A DNA stretch of 64,000 nt from Kitasatospora sp. NBC_01287 (GCF_026340565.1 NZ_JAPEPB010000001.1:2480001-2544000), one strand, 5' to 3'. Shown: positions 45,235-53,800, numbered from the stretch's first letter. Notes: generated by a model from the letters alone, not told the origin. Numbers and translations are program-made.

Positions 45235-46209
45235 ATGACCGACCAGCAGACCGTCCGGATCGCCCTCGCCGGAGGCGGCGCCTTCGGCGCCAAGCACGCC
45301 GCCGCGCTGCGGCGGATCGACGGCGTCGAGGTGACCGCCGTCGTCAGCAGCAGCCCCGACAGCGCCCGGAAGTTCGCCGCCGAGCAGGGCATCGGCCGCG
45401 CCGCCGCAAGCCTGGACGAGGTACTGGCGATGGACGACGTCGACGCCGTCATCCTGGCCACGCCCACCCCGATGCACGCCGCCCAGACCCTCGCCTGCCT
45501 GCGGGCGGGCAAGCACGTCCAGGTCGAGATCCCGCTCGCCGACGCGCTGCCCGACGCCGAAGCGTGCCTGGCCGCACAGCAGCGCACCGGACTGGTCGCG
45601 ATGGTGGGCCACACCCGGCGCTTCAACCCCAGCCACCAGTGGATCCGGCAGCGGATCCAGGCCGGCGAGTACCGCATCCAGCAGATGGACGTCCAGACGT
45701 ACTTCTTCCGCCGCACCAACCTCAACGCCCTCGGCCAGGCCCGCTCCTGGACCGACCATCTGCTGTGGCACCACGCCGCGCACACCGTCGACCTGTTCGC
45801 GTACCAGACCGGGTCGCCGATCGTGCGGGCCAACGCCATCCAGGGACCGGTCCACCCCGACCTCGGCATCGCGATGGACATGTCGATCCAGCTGCGCGCG
45901 GCGAACGGCGCAATCTGCACCCTGTCGCTGTCGTTCAACAACGACGGGCCGCTCGGCACCTTCTTCCGCTACATCGGCGACACCGGCACCTACCTCGCCC
46001 GCTACGACGACCTGCTCACGGGCAAGGACGAGCCGATCGACGTCAGCGGCGTCGACGTCTCCACCGACGGCATCGAACTGCAGGACCGCGAGTTCGTCGC
46101 CGCCATCCGCGAGGGCCGCGAACCGAACTCCTCCGTCGCCCAGGTGCTGAACTGCTACCGGACACTGGCCGACCTCGAACGCCAGCTCGACGCCGCCCGG
46201 ACCCCGTGA
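45235..46209 (+). CDS. ligC: 4-carboxy-2-hydroxymuconate-6-semialdehyde dehydrogenase
   Basis: The 324-aa protein is a Gfo/Idh/MocA oxidoreductase. The Rossmann start is IALAGGGAFGAKHAAALRRI, with VDAVILATPTPMHA and GKHVQVEIPLAD (EKP-like position). The stretch MVGHTRRFNPSHQWIRQRI and the run VQTYFFRRTNLNA plus SWTDHLLWHHAAHTVDLF are distinctive of LigC, which oxidises the ring-opened semialdehyde (as hemiacetal) to PDC with NADP. It starts one base after the ligAB stop. Confidence 0.92.
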   Translation: MTDQQTVRIALAGGGAFGAKHAAALRRIDGVEVTAVVSSSPDSARKFAAEQGIGRAAASLDEVLAMDDVDAVILATPTPMHAAQTLACLRAGKHVQVEIPLADALPDAEACLAAQQRTGLVAMVGHTRRFNPSHQWIRQRIQAGEYRIQQMDVQTYFFRRTNLNALGQARSWTDHLLWHHAAHTVDLFAYQTGSPIVRANAIQGPVHPDLGIAMDMSIQLRAANGAICTLSLSFNNDGPLGTFFRYIGDTGTYLARYDDLLTGKDEPIDVSGVDVSTDGIELQDREFVAAIREGREPNSSVAQVLNCYRTLADLERQLDAARTP

Positions 46210-46457
46210 CCGTGTCGACGACGGCGGGGCCGGACCGGACGCTGCGCCGGATCGGGCCCTTCGAGGTCCCGGCGATCGGCCTGGGCTGCATGAACCTCAG
46301 CCACGCCTACGGCGTCCCACCCACGCCGGAGGCGGCCGAACAGCTGCTCCGTACGGCCCTGGACGAGGGCCTCACCCTCTTGGCCAGCGCCGCCCTCTGC
46401 GGCTTCGGCGCCAACGAGGAACTCCTCCGCCGCACTCGCCTCGCAGCCACACCATGA
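46206..46457 (+). pseudogene. Truncated aldo-keto reductase
   Basis: An 83-codon frame begins at GTG 46206, overlapping the ligC stop (GTGA). It reads [21 protein letters not shown], then [32 protein letters not shown], the first quarter of an aldo-keto reductase. In intact members the second motif is LLDTAALYGFG; here the catalytic Asp is Ala and the catalytic Tyr is Cys. The rest of the barrel is gone, so this is a non-functional remnant. Confidence 0.75.
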
Positions 46458-46523
46458 CGGGCCAGCGGTCCGGGGCGTCTCCTTCGGTGAGCCGGAAGCA
46501 GTGGTCTCCGCTGTAGTTGCTCG

Positions 46524-46637
46524 CCCAGAGGTGCCCCGGTCGCCGTGGAAAACCACGCCGTCGACCTCGCCGCCCCGGGTGGCGGCCGCCGTCTTCAGGG
46601 ACGCGCAGACCAGGGCCGCGTCGTGCTGGGCGCCCCC
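46524..46637 (-). pseudogene. IS3-family transposase fragment
   Basis: The minus-strand frame reads [22 protein letters not shown] then [11 protein letters not shown], the second catalytic-Asp block of the IS3 OrfB integrase core (usual form FHSDRGSQYTS). Only this ~38-residue piece remains, and no terminal repeats are seen. A further fragment in another minus frame (46435-46533, [17 protein letters not shown]) resembles the SMI1/KNR4 end but is uncertain. Confidence 0.55.
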
Positions 46638-46839
46638 CGGACGCCTTCCACCTGCCGGTGGGCCGTCCCGTCACCCACAAGATCTACCGCGACGCCACGC
46701 ACCGGTCCCGCCTGGTGCTGCCGTTCACGAAGCGCAGGGCGGCGGAGGGGGCGTAACCGAAACCCCGCTCGTCCGAAAAGGGGCCAGATCCCGCTCCAGG
46801 GCGTGCGCCGCAGCGTCCAGCGTGGCGACGAGGTACCGC

Positions 46840-47082
46840 GCGGCCGGCCCGATCGAGCAGGTCCGGAACAACGGCATCGCGGAGCAGGACATCACCGTCT
46901 ACGTCGGCCACCGCTGCGACTTCGTCCAGTACGCCCTGCGCGGCGGCGACACGCTCAACCAGGTCGCCGTCTTCGAGTCGCCCAAGGCCCTGGCCGGCGA
47001 GGAGGACTGGGGCACCCCCGACGAGCTCGACGCGGCGTTCGCGGCCACCTGCGACACCGTGCGCAAGGGCGTTCCACTGATG
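46840..47082 (+). pseudogene. FAD monooxygenase (salicylate-hydroxylase-like) internal fragment
   Basis: The frame reads [41 protein letters not shown] and [20 protein letters not shown], which is the substrate-domain core of salicylate/3-hydroxybenzoate-type hydroxylases. The FAD-binding N-terminus and the GD motif are missing. A further 47-residue C-terminal piece in a different frame (47098-47240, [19 protein letters not shown]) could not be assigned. Confidence 0.6.
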
Positions 47083-47272
47083 AGCAGTCGGAGACGCAGC
47101 GCTACGCCTCGGCGATCAAGGACCCACGCAACAGCGTCAACCATCTGGAGATCGACACCAACGATTCGAAGGCTGCGGCCTACTTCGAAGCGATGCGGCT
47201 GGCGTACGGCGTGCCGGGCCAGACCCGCGTCGTTCCCTGACCGCAGACGTGAAGGCTTGAGAGGATGAGGGC

Positions 47273-47653
47273 ATGTCAGGCCGTTACTACGTGAGTGCGG
47301 ATCAGGGACGCGGGGCGCACTGGGCGTTCACCGCCGACGACCTCATCCGAACCGCCACCGAGATCCGCCCCGATGCCGACGTGTCCGCCCCCTTCGGGCC
47401 GCAAGGAACGATCGAGATCCGGCTCCGCGGTGAGCAGCGCAGCCACAGCGTCCTCTACCACTGCGCCGAGCCGGTGCTCGTGTTCCGCGAGCAGGACGAG
47501 ATCGTAGTCCCTGCCGCCATGGTCCTGCACCTGCTCCAGCGCCTGGCTCCGGAGGTGGGCGCAGTCTGGTTCGCCGACTTCGAGGGCGTGCCCCACCCCC
47601 TGCAGGTGAACAGCAGTGTCGATGACTTCGTCGACGACCTCCTCGCCGAGTGA
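47273..47653 (+). CDS. Small acidic hypothetical protein
   Basis: A 126-aa protein with a strong start (GAGGATGAGGGC before ATG 47273). It reads as a compact alpha/beta domain: YYVSADQGRGAHWAFTADDLI, IEIRLRGEQRSHSVLYH, EPVLVFREQDEIVVPAAMVLHL, and a DDFVDDLLAE end. Low pI and small size resemble immunity-type or antitoxin proteins, but no family is recognised. It follows the gene graveyard and stands alone. Confidence 0.7.
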   Translation: MSGRYYVSADQGRGAHWAFTADDLIRTATEIRPDADVSAPFGPQGTIEIRLRGEQRSHSVLYHCAEPVLVFREQDEIVVPAAMVLHLLQRLAPEVGAVWFADFEGVPHPLQVNSSVDDFVDDLLAE

Positions 47654-48036
47654 GAACCGAGTTCATGGGCCTGGAACACGAGCCGGTCGGCCATCCGATT
47701 CCGGCGCCGCTCACGGCCTTCCGCGTACTGGAGGCCGACAGCGGGAAGCGGAAGACCGGGCAGGGAGGTCGGGGTGATCGCGTGGGGACTCGCCACGAGG
47801 GGCCGAGGCGCAAGTCGTTGCCGCACCCGCGGAGGCGAATCTGCCGCTCCGACGGCACAGGAGCCTGGCGACCTCGCTGACCCATCGCGCTGACACCACC
47901 TCAGGTGCCGCGAGCCTACTGACGACCCGCCGGCCCGCGCGACCCGGCGCCAGGCACAGCCTCAAGCGGATTCGTTACGAAGAGCCACCACACTTGCTGC
48001 GCACAGCGCGTCACCGAAGGGTCCGAGTGGCGATTG

Positions 48037-48062
48037 GGGATGTGTCGATTTCGACACATCCC
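48037..48062. promoter_or_regulatory. 26-bp near-continuous palindrome
   Basis: Perfect 12-bp arms GGGATGTGTCGA / TCGACACATCCC with a tt loop. It could be a strong operator, a hairpin, or a terminator of the small upstream gene; it lacks a T-run. Confidence 0.6.
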
Positions 48063-48151
48063 GCCACCTGAGAGGCAGTCAGGCGTGGCCAACATCCGCT
48101 ACGCAAGGCTGATCTCCGCCAGAAAGGTGACTGGAAATCGACCATCACGAC

Positions 48152-48373
48152 TTGGCAACGACTACTCGGAGCAATCGGAAAGCCGGGCATTCCAGGGATG
48201 AAGAAGGTGCGCCGCCCTGGGTCCTGTTGCTGCTCCGCGAGCAGACCGCGCGCAACATCCATGGCAGCCTCCAGGCATCTGGAATCGCCGTGCCGCTGGA
48301 GGACGTACGCGACCTGTGCAACCGCCCGGTCGAGATGTACGACAGAGGCCCTTCTCCGCTTCCGCGCGAGTGA
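48152..48373 (+). CDS. Possible small protein
   Basis: A 73-codon frame with a hydrophobic/amphipathic middle (WVLLLLREQTARNIHGSL) and a regular C-terminal part (GIAVPLEDVRDLCNRPVEMY). No clear ribosome site lies before the ATG. It may be a helical DNA-binding or partner protein; I do not recognise it. Confidence 0.28.
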   Translation: MATTTRSNRKAGHSRDEEGAPPWVLLLLREQTARNIHGSLQASGIAVPLEDVRDLCNRPVEMYDRGPSPLPRE

Positions 48374-48549
48374 GCGCTTCATCTCCCCAACGGCGGCGGT
48401 ACGTTGTGCCCCCGTACCGGTGCTCATCCCCTGCTCGGCTTGGCGCAGCGGATTCTTGGCGGCCCCAGCCGGGTAGTGCTGTTGGCATATCGCGCAGGCA
48501 GCGCGGTCCCGCACGGGGCCGCGCTGTCGTGGACCAGGGGGTGGACCGG

Positions 48550-50061
48550 GTGGCACGCCGAAAGACGGTGGCGGAGATCCTCGCCGAGGCGTACCGCTTG
48601 AAGCAGCAGGCGCGAGCCACGCAGGCGCAGGGCGGGGCCCAACAGGCGACCGGCCGAGCTGCAGCCCCGGCGGCTCAACCCCGTCCCAGGAAGCGGAAGG
48701 TGGACCCCGCCGTCGAACACGCCCGGCTCCTGGCCGCCGGCGAGAAGCACCTTCAACGCGAGGACGCCGCTCGCGCCAAGGAATCCGCCCGGGTGGAAGC
48801 CGAGTTGGCCAAGCGCCAGACGGCTCGGCGCCGCGAGGAGGAGGCGAAGAAGCGCGCGGACGCCCTGGCCGAGAAGGAAGCCCAACGACAGGCCCGGCAA
48901 GCCGAGACGACCCGGCTCAAGGCCCAGGCCGAGGAGGGCACCGCCGAGTGCAACCGGCGCCGCGAGGAACTGGAATCAGTCCTGCTCCTGCGCCCCGAGG
49001 GCCTGGAGGCGTGGCACCTGCACATCGAAGAAGCGTTCGCCCACGATGGCCCTCAGGGTGTCGCGGAGCGGATCGAGGACCTGCTGCAGCGCTCCCCTGT
49101 CCCCCCGGGCTGCCGGACCGCAGCCCAGGCGGTCTACGTCCCCGAGGCCCAGCAGCTCCTGGTCGACGTCGAGCTGCCGAACCACGAGATCGTCCCTGCG
49201 GTGGCCTCCTACCGCTACGTCACACAGCGGGCCCAGGTCGTCCCCCAGCCCGCCAAGCCGGCCGAGATCCACGAGGCCTACGCCCGACTGGTGGCCCGCC
49301 TGGCCCTGCGCGCGCTGGACGAGGCGTTCTCCGCCACGCCGGCCACGTTCGTGGAGACCGTTATCCTCAACGGCCGCGTCAACGCCACCGACTCGGCCAC
49401 CGGCCAAGCGATCCGAGCCTGCGTCGTCAGTGTCGTCGCCCAGCGCAAGGACTTCGCCGAACTGGTCCTGGACGAGCCCCGGCTCGACCCGCAGCAGTGC
49501 CTCCACCGGCTCGGCGCCACCGTCTCCAAGCACCCCCACGACCTGGAACCGGTCACACCCATCGTCGAGGCCGACCTGTCCCGCTACCGCATCACCACCG
49601 ACACCGCCGTGGTCGCCACCCTGGACAGCCGACCCGACCTGCTCCAGATGAACCCCTACGACTTCGAACGCTTGGTCCGCGAACTCTTCGAAGCCATGGG
49701 ATACGAGACCTGGCGCACCCAGGGCTCCCGCGACGACGGCGTGGACGCTGTCGCGACATTGACCGACCCGACCGGATCCACCATCTTCGCCATCCAGGCC
49801 AAGCGGTCCAAGAACATCGTCCCGGTGAACACCGTCCGCGCCATGTCCGGGGTCATCCAGGACAAGGACGCCGGCTACGGCATCGTCGTCACCACCTCGT
49901 GGTTCGGCAAGGACAGCTACGACTTCGCCCACCGCAACGGCCGCCTCCGCCTCATCGACGGCCGCAACCTCAAGGCCCTGCTCGCCGAGCACCTGAGCAT
50001 CGACGCCCTGATCGGACTGCCGAAGGTCCCCCCGGGCTGGCAGGCCGGCGACCTGGTGTAG
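48550..50061 (+). CDS. Coiled-coil protein with C-terminal Mrr-type restriction endonuclease domain
   Basis: The 503-aa protein is set to start at GTG 48550, with AGGGGG about 8 bases upstream. Residues ~15-140 are Lys/Arg/Glu/Ala-rich coiled coil (for example REEEAKKRADALAEKEAQR). A middle domain of unknown type follows (RPEGLEAWHLHIEEAF, VYVPEAQQLLVDVELPN). The C-terminal Mrr_cat domain is NPYDFERLVRELFEAMGYE, then GSRDDGVDAVATL and IFAIQAKRSKN, giving the D-(QxK) active site. It likely cleaves foreign or modified DNA. No methylase or motor gene is adjacent. It ends 184 bases from the tRNA half-site, on the chromosomal side. Confidence 0.82.
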   Translation: MARRKTVAEILAEAYRLKQQARATQAQGGAQQATGRAAAPAAQPRPRKRKVDPAVEHARLLAAGEKHLQREDAARAKESARVEAELAKRQTARRREEEAKKRADALAEKEAQRQARQAETTRLKAQAEEGTAECNRRREELESVLLLRPEGLEAWHLHIEEAFAHDGPQGVAERIEDLLQRSPVPPGCRTAAQAVYVPEAQQLLVDVELPNHEIVPAVASYRYVTQRAQVVPQPAKPAEIHEAYARLVARLALRALDEAFSATPATFVETVILNGRVNATDSATGQAIRACVVSVVAQRKDFAELVLDEPRLDPQQCLHRLGATVSKHPHDLEPVTPIVEADLSRYRITTDTAVVATLDSRPDLLQMNPYDFERLVRELFEAMGYETWRTQGSRDDGVDAVATLTDPTGSTIFAIQAKRSKNIVPVNTVRAMSGVIQDKDAGYGIVVTTSWFGKDSYDFAHRNGRLRLIDGRNLKALLAEHLSIDALIGLPKVPPGWQAGDLV

Positions 50062-50189
50062 GCGCGAACGCGCGGCCGCCGCAGCGGGTTGCGGCGGCCC
50101 GTCGGCCAATGGCTGCGGTCCCTGGCTGGTCCCCAGCAAGATCGCCAAGCCGCGGCGTCACAGCCGCCAACCACCTGTCGGGCCATCAA

Positions 50190-50232
50190 CAAAAAGGCCG
50201 TTGACCTAGGATTTCTCCCGGCCAACGGCCTT
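50190..50232 (-). terminator. Rho-independent terminator downstream of tRNA-Pro 3' end
   Basis: AAGGCCGTTG / CAACGGCCTT form a perfect 10-bp stem, followed on the minus strand by TTTTT. It sits 13 bases beyond the tRNA 3' end in the tRNA's direction, so it was the terminator of the native tRNA-Pro gene. This shows that the left side is the original chromosomal side. Confidence 0.8.
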
Positions 50233-50244
50233 CCGACATCACTG

Positions 50245-50289
50245 TCGGGACGACAGGATTTGAACCTGCGACCCCTTGACCCCCAGTCA
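50245..50289 (-). other. tRNA-Pro(GGG) 3' half: attachment site of an integrated element
   Basis: On the minus strand the sequence reads TGACTGGGGGTCAAGG, the anticodon loop with GGG, then TCGCAGGTTCAAATCCTG (T-arm) and ends CGTCCCGA. Similarity to an actinomycete tRNA-Pro stops in the anticodon stem: the next bases should restore TCAAG on the plus strand but read TCAGG and then unrelated sequence. So only the 3' 45 bases are present. This is the classic att duplicate made when an integrase inserts into a tRNA 3' end; the intact gene should lie at the other end of the element. Confidence 0.8.
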
Positions 50290-50977
50290 GGAAGGGTTCC
50301 CCTATTCCTGCCTGAAATGCGCTCGCGCACACGTCGTGCGTGCGCAGATGAGCATGTTTCGCGCACCTCGTGCGGCAGCGCGCTTGACGTGTGGTCCCCA
50401 GCTGGTCCCCAGGTCAGGGGCTTGACGGAGGGTCCGAGTGGCGTTCATGCCTCCAGGGTAGCGCCACTCCGGCCGCGGATCCAGCGATTCCCATGGATCG
50501 CCCAGAAGGTCATCGAGCAGCGGCCCTGATCCGTCGAGTGAAATCAATCCGACCCAGGCCAACAGCCAGCCAAAAAATGGTCATCTCAAATCCCGACCTA
50601 TCCCATTCCATGCAGGCTCGCGGAATTCTCGGCGCTCGGCGTAGCGCATTCCGGGGGCTGGTCCGAGACTCGACGCCACCGCACCGCACGTGCGCCAGGT
50701 TGTACGAGCCCAACAACCAACGGCCGACCGGCAGACGCCTTCTCGCGGTCCACGGCCACTCATCCGAGCAGCGACCCCGTGCGGGCCGATGCTGCGCGAT
50801 CAAGCTGCCCTACCCGCCGAACGTGCTCCATGATCAGCCTCGCGGCGTGTCGCCAGCGCGTGTCCCCGCCAGTCGATCTCGGCGTGCTCCACGCCCCGCC
50901 CCGCACGCTCTGCCGCCACGCCCATCACACCCACAACTCTGGACACGCCATCACCACTTGGTTCAAGGAGGACCCCC
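50290..50977. other. Element-end region before integrase, no gene
   Basis: The region holds direct repeats of GGTCCCCA (50393, 50404), a matching copy left of the core (50128), and a hairpin with arms GAGTGGCG / CGCCACTC at 50436-50469. These could be arm-type integrase or Xis sites. The frames here show no believable protein. Confidence 0.5.
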
Positions 50978-52237
50978 ATGGCGCGGCGTCCCAAGCGGGG
51001 CAGGGTGTATCGCCGGTGCGGGTGCAAGGACGGCACCAGCGGGAAGCAGTTGGGTTCGTGGTGTCCGCAGCTGGCTGCCGACAGCGCGCACGGCCGGTGG
51101 ACGTACGCGGTCGACCTGGCCCCGGAGGACGGCAAGCGCAGGACCCGGCGGCGCGGCGGGTTCGCCAGCCGGGCGGAGGCGGCCCGGGAGATGGCGCGAG
51201 TACTGGATGCCGAGTACCGGGACGTGTACGAGGACCGGACAATGCGGGTCGGGCTGTTCCTGTACGAGTGGCTCGAGTCGAAGCGCCCGTCACTGGCCCC
51301 GAACACCTGGGCGGGCTACCGGGCGTGCATCGAGCGCGACCTGGTCCCGGCGTTCGGCGGCATGCTGCTCGTCGACCTGCGGCCCAAGCACATCGACGCC
51401 TGGGTGAGCACCCAACTCGCCGCCGGCCGCGGGCGCACCACCATCCACCACGCCGTGGCCATGCTGCGCAGCGCCTTGAACCACGCGGTGCGCACCTGGC
51501 GGCTGCGCTACAACCCGGCCAAGCACTCCGTCCCCGCCAAGCCCCGCGCCACCGCACGCATCTGCTGGACCCCCGACGAGGCCGCGGCGTTCCTGCGCCA
51601 CAACGCCGAGCACTACGCCGACCGGCTCACCGACCTGTTCGAGGTCATGCTCGGCACCGGAATGCGCCGCGGCGAAGTCCTCGGCCTGCACTGGTCCGAC
51701 GTGCACCTGATGGACCGCCAGCTCTACGTCCGCTGGACCCTGACCGCCGTGAACAACGGGAAGATCCACCTCAACGAGCCCAAGACCGAAGCCAGCCGCG
51801 CTTGGATCAGCCTCTCCCCCAGAGTCATGGCAGCCCTCTACCGCCAGGCAGACCTTCAGATGGCGGCCCAGCCCGAAGGGCGCCTGGAGGGTCTGGTGTT
51901 CGCCCGCCCCGACGGCGAGCCCCTGCGCCCCCAGTGGGTCCTCGACCAACTCCGCAAACGCGCCGCCGAACTCGACCTCCCGAAGATCGGCCTGCACGAC
52001 CTGCGCCACACCGCGGCAAGCATCATGATCGCCGCCGGCATCCCCCTCGCCGTCGTCTCCAAGACCCTGCGCCACTCCAACCTCGCCATCACCGTCGACC
52101 TCTACGGCCACCTCCTCAAAGACTCCGCGAACCAGGCCGTCGAAGCTCTCGCTGCTGCGCTCGACAAGGCAGATGCGAAGCGGCCTGCACAGCACGGCGG
52201 ACCGGAGAGTTCCGGGGCCTTGCCGATCGCCGCGTAG
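50978..52237 (+). CDS. int: Tyrosine-type site-specific integrase
   Basis: The 419-aa protein starts at ATG 50978 behind AAGGAGG. An N-terminal arm-binding domain (RGRVYRRCGCKDG, RWTYAVDLAPEDGKRR) precedes the core-binding SAM-like domain (FLYEWLESKRPSLAPNTWAGY). The catalytic domain has Arg in GTGMRRGEVLGLHW, a Lys-bearing beta hairpin (NNGKIHLNEPKTEASR), HDLRHTAASIMIAAGI (HxxR), LRHSNLAITVDLYGHLL with the Tyr nucleophile. It integrates the element at the tRNA-Pro 3' end 690 bases to its left. An excisionase gene is not visible nearby. Confidence 0.92.
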   Translation: MARRPKRGRVYRRCGCKDGTSGKQLGSWCPQLAADSAHGRWTYAVDLAPEDGKRRTRRRGGFASRAEAAREMARVLDAEYRDVYEDRTMRVGLFLYEWLESKRPSLAPNTWAGYRACIERDLVPAFGGMLLVDLRPKHIDAWVSTQLAAGRGRTTIHHAVAMLRSALNHAVRTWRLRYNPAKHSVPAKPRATARICWTPDEAAAFLRHNAEHYADRLTDLFEVMLGTGMRRGEVLGLHWSDVHLMDRQLYVRWTLTAVNNGKIHLNEPKTEASRAWISLSPRVMAALYRQADLQMAAQPEGRLEGLVFARPDGEPLRPQWVLDQLRKRAAELDLPKIGLHDLRHTAASIMIAAGIPLAVVSKTLRHSNLAITVDLYGHLLKDSANQAVEALAAALDKADAKRPAQHGGPESSGALPIAA

Positions 52238-52507
52238 CCTGCCAAGTCGGCTTTCGAGGAACTCCAGTGGCAGGCGAGTCCCGGGAACGGATGGCCGTCC
52301 GGCTTGAGCAGTCAGGGGTAGGCCCAGGGCCCTCCACCTCCGGGATCCACTCTGGGTTTGCCCATGTGATGCAACTGTCCCTGCGGCCCGAAATCGGTCG
52401 CCGCGAGGGCACGACTCCCCGCTTTGACCCCAAGTCCCGCAGGAGTCATGAAAGTTGTCGAATTACTTACTGGCCCGTTTGTCACCACACGTGCTTACGC
52501 TGGTGGA

Positions 52508-53800
52508 ATGGCGAATGGCGTGTTCCATACCGGATACGGCATCACGATCAACCTCACCCTCCCCGACCTCGGTCATCCCGAGCGCCCCGATCTGCTGGAA
52601 GAGATCCTGCGCCCGGTCGGCGACCGCGACCGTGCACTCCTGGAGTGTCTCGACCACCACGCCGGAAGGGTCTGCCGGTCGGAGAACGCCGACAAGTCCC
52701 CCTGGATGTTCATCAGCACCCGGCGCAGGCACGGCCGTCTGGTGCTTGTCGGCGCCCACCTGCCGGTCACTCACAGAGCCACCCCCGAGGAGAGCGCCCG
52801 CCACCGCGCGATGAAGGAGCGGATCGCCCGCTGTGCGGAGCGGCACGGACTGCACGCCCAGGTCGAGGCCCGCTCGGCGGACGGCCGTATCGTCACCGAC
52901 GTCCTGGTGACCGGGGCCGGCGGCACCCGGATCGGCTGGGAGGCCCAGTACTCGCCCATCACTGGTGAGACCGTCCGCCGCCGATCCCGCAGGGCGGTCG
53001 AGAACGGCATCACGCCGCTGTGGGTGACCGACAGCGAGCGGGCCGCGCTGATCGACCGGGCACCGTGGGTGCGTGTGGACGACTTCTCCTCACGCGACAT
53101 CACCTCCAAACTCGCGATGTTCGTCCGCGGTGGGATCCGCCACCTGCAGGTCTGGAAGTGCCTGCCGACCAGCGAACGCCCCTGTCCGACCACGGGTAGC
53201 GCCTGCGGCCGCTTCCACTCCGGCTGGTTCCTGCCGGCACTGTGCCTGCCGACGAAGGCCCCGACCCAGGTGGACTACCTGGTCGTGGCCAGCGCTGACG
53301 GCGAGTTCGTCCCCCTGCAGATACAAGACGATGACGGCCGGCGCACCGCCTCCCGTATGTGGGTTCCCGCCGCGGACCGGGACACGTGGTGGGACATCGT
53401 CGGCCGGCCCGAGACAACCGGTGCAACGGAGGACACCACCGACTCGCCGGACGAGGAGATCACCTTCACCGGCGAGGAGCTCGACCCCACCTGCCGCTAC
53501 GGCGAGGAGACCCTCACCCGCAACGATCCCCGCTCCCGCCGGGAACGTCCGGACGCCACCGGCCTGCGAACCTTCGCCCAGGTCCCGCACTCCACGTTCG
53601 CCCTCCCCGCCGACCCTCCCACGCTGAAGGCCAGCGCCGCCCAACGCCGAGCCGCTGCGGCGCAGTTCGGTTGCCCGGTCTGGGAGATCGGCCCGTGCGG
53701 CTTGTGCGGTGCCCCGATCCACCGCTACGGCAACCGCTCGGCTCACGCGTGCGGATCGTGCCGCACAGCCCTGCTGCGCAGCCGTCTGCCGGGACAGTAA
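52508..53800 (+). CDS. CoiA-like nuclease-domain protein
   Basis: The 430-aa protein is set to start at ATG 52508; an upstream in-frame ATG (52448, behind AGGAG) lies in AT-richer, non-coding-like DNA but is possible. The core is RSADGRIVTDVLVTGAGGTRI then GWEAQYSPITGETVRRRSRR and NGITPLWVTDS, the pattern of the CoiA competence nuclease domain (Asp, then ExQ-type motif, here EAQ). The C-terminus has two zinc-knuckle-like pairs (CGLCGAPIHRYG, HACGSCRTALL). In actinomycetes such proteins often sit on integrative elements, suggesting DNA processing of the incoming element or rivals. Confidence 0.72.
   Translation: MANGVFHTGYGITINLTLPDLGHPERPDLLEEILRPVGDRDRALLECLDHHAGRVCRSENADKSPWMFISTRRRHGRLVLVGAHLPVTHRATPEESARHRAMKERIARCAERHGLHAQVEARSADGRIVTDVLVTGAGGTRIGWEAQYSPITGETVRRRSRRAVENGITPLWVTDSERAALIDRAPWVRVDDFSSRDITSKLAMFVRGGIRHLQVWKCLPTSERPCPTTGSACGRFHSGWFLPALCLPTKAPTQVDYLVVASADGEFVPLQIQDDDGRRTASRMWVPAADRDTWWDIVGRPETTGATEDTTDSPDEEITFTGEELDPTCRYGEETLTRNDPRSRRERPDATGLRTFAQVPHSTFALPADPPTLKASAAQRRAAAAQFGCPVWEIGPCGLCGAPIHRYGNRSAHACGSCRTALLRSRLPGQ

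Larger units (their letters stand above)
47654..48549. other. Mostly non-coding stretch with a strong palindrome
   Basis: Codon use is poor in all long frames. A 76-codon frame at 47650-47880 overlaps the preceding stop (GTGA) but has no family-like text. A 73-codon plus frame at 48152-48373 (containing VLLLLREQTARNIHGSLQAS and AVPLEDVRDLCNRPVEMYD) is the best candidate for a small gene, with low confidence. The palindrome at 48037-48062 is the most notable element. Confidence 0.45.

Noticed and set aside
47098..47240. C-terminal piece [19 protein letters not shown] considered as part of the monooxygenase fragment
   Set aside because: It is in a different frame and does not resemble the end of that enzyme family; left unassigned.
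48019..50443. 14-bp direct repeat GGGTCCGAGTGGCG at 48019 and 50430, which could look like the ends of a transposed Mrr unit
   Set aside because: A few 14-bp matches are expected by chance in 64 kb of GC-rich DNA, there are no inverted ends or transposase, and the tRNA half-site lies inside the interval.
50510..50803. Minus-strand frame next to the integrase considered as an excisionase
   Set aside because: No helix-turn-helix pattern or ribosome site; composition is atypical for a gene.
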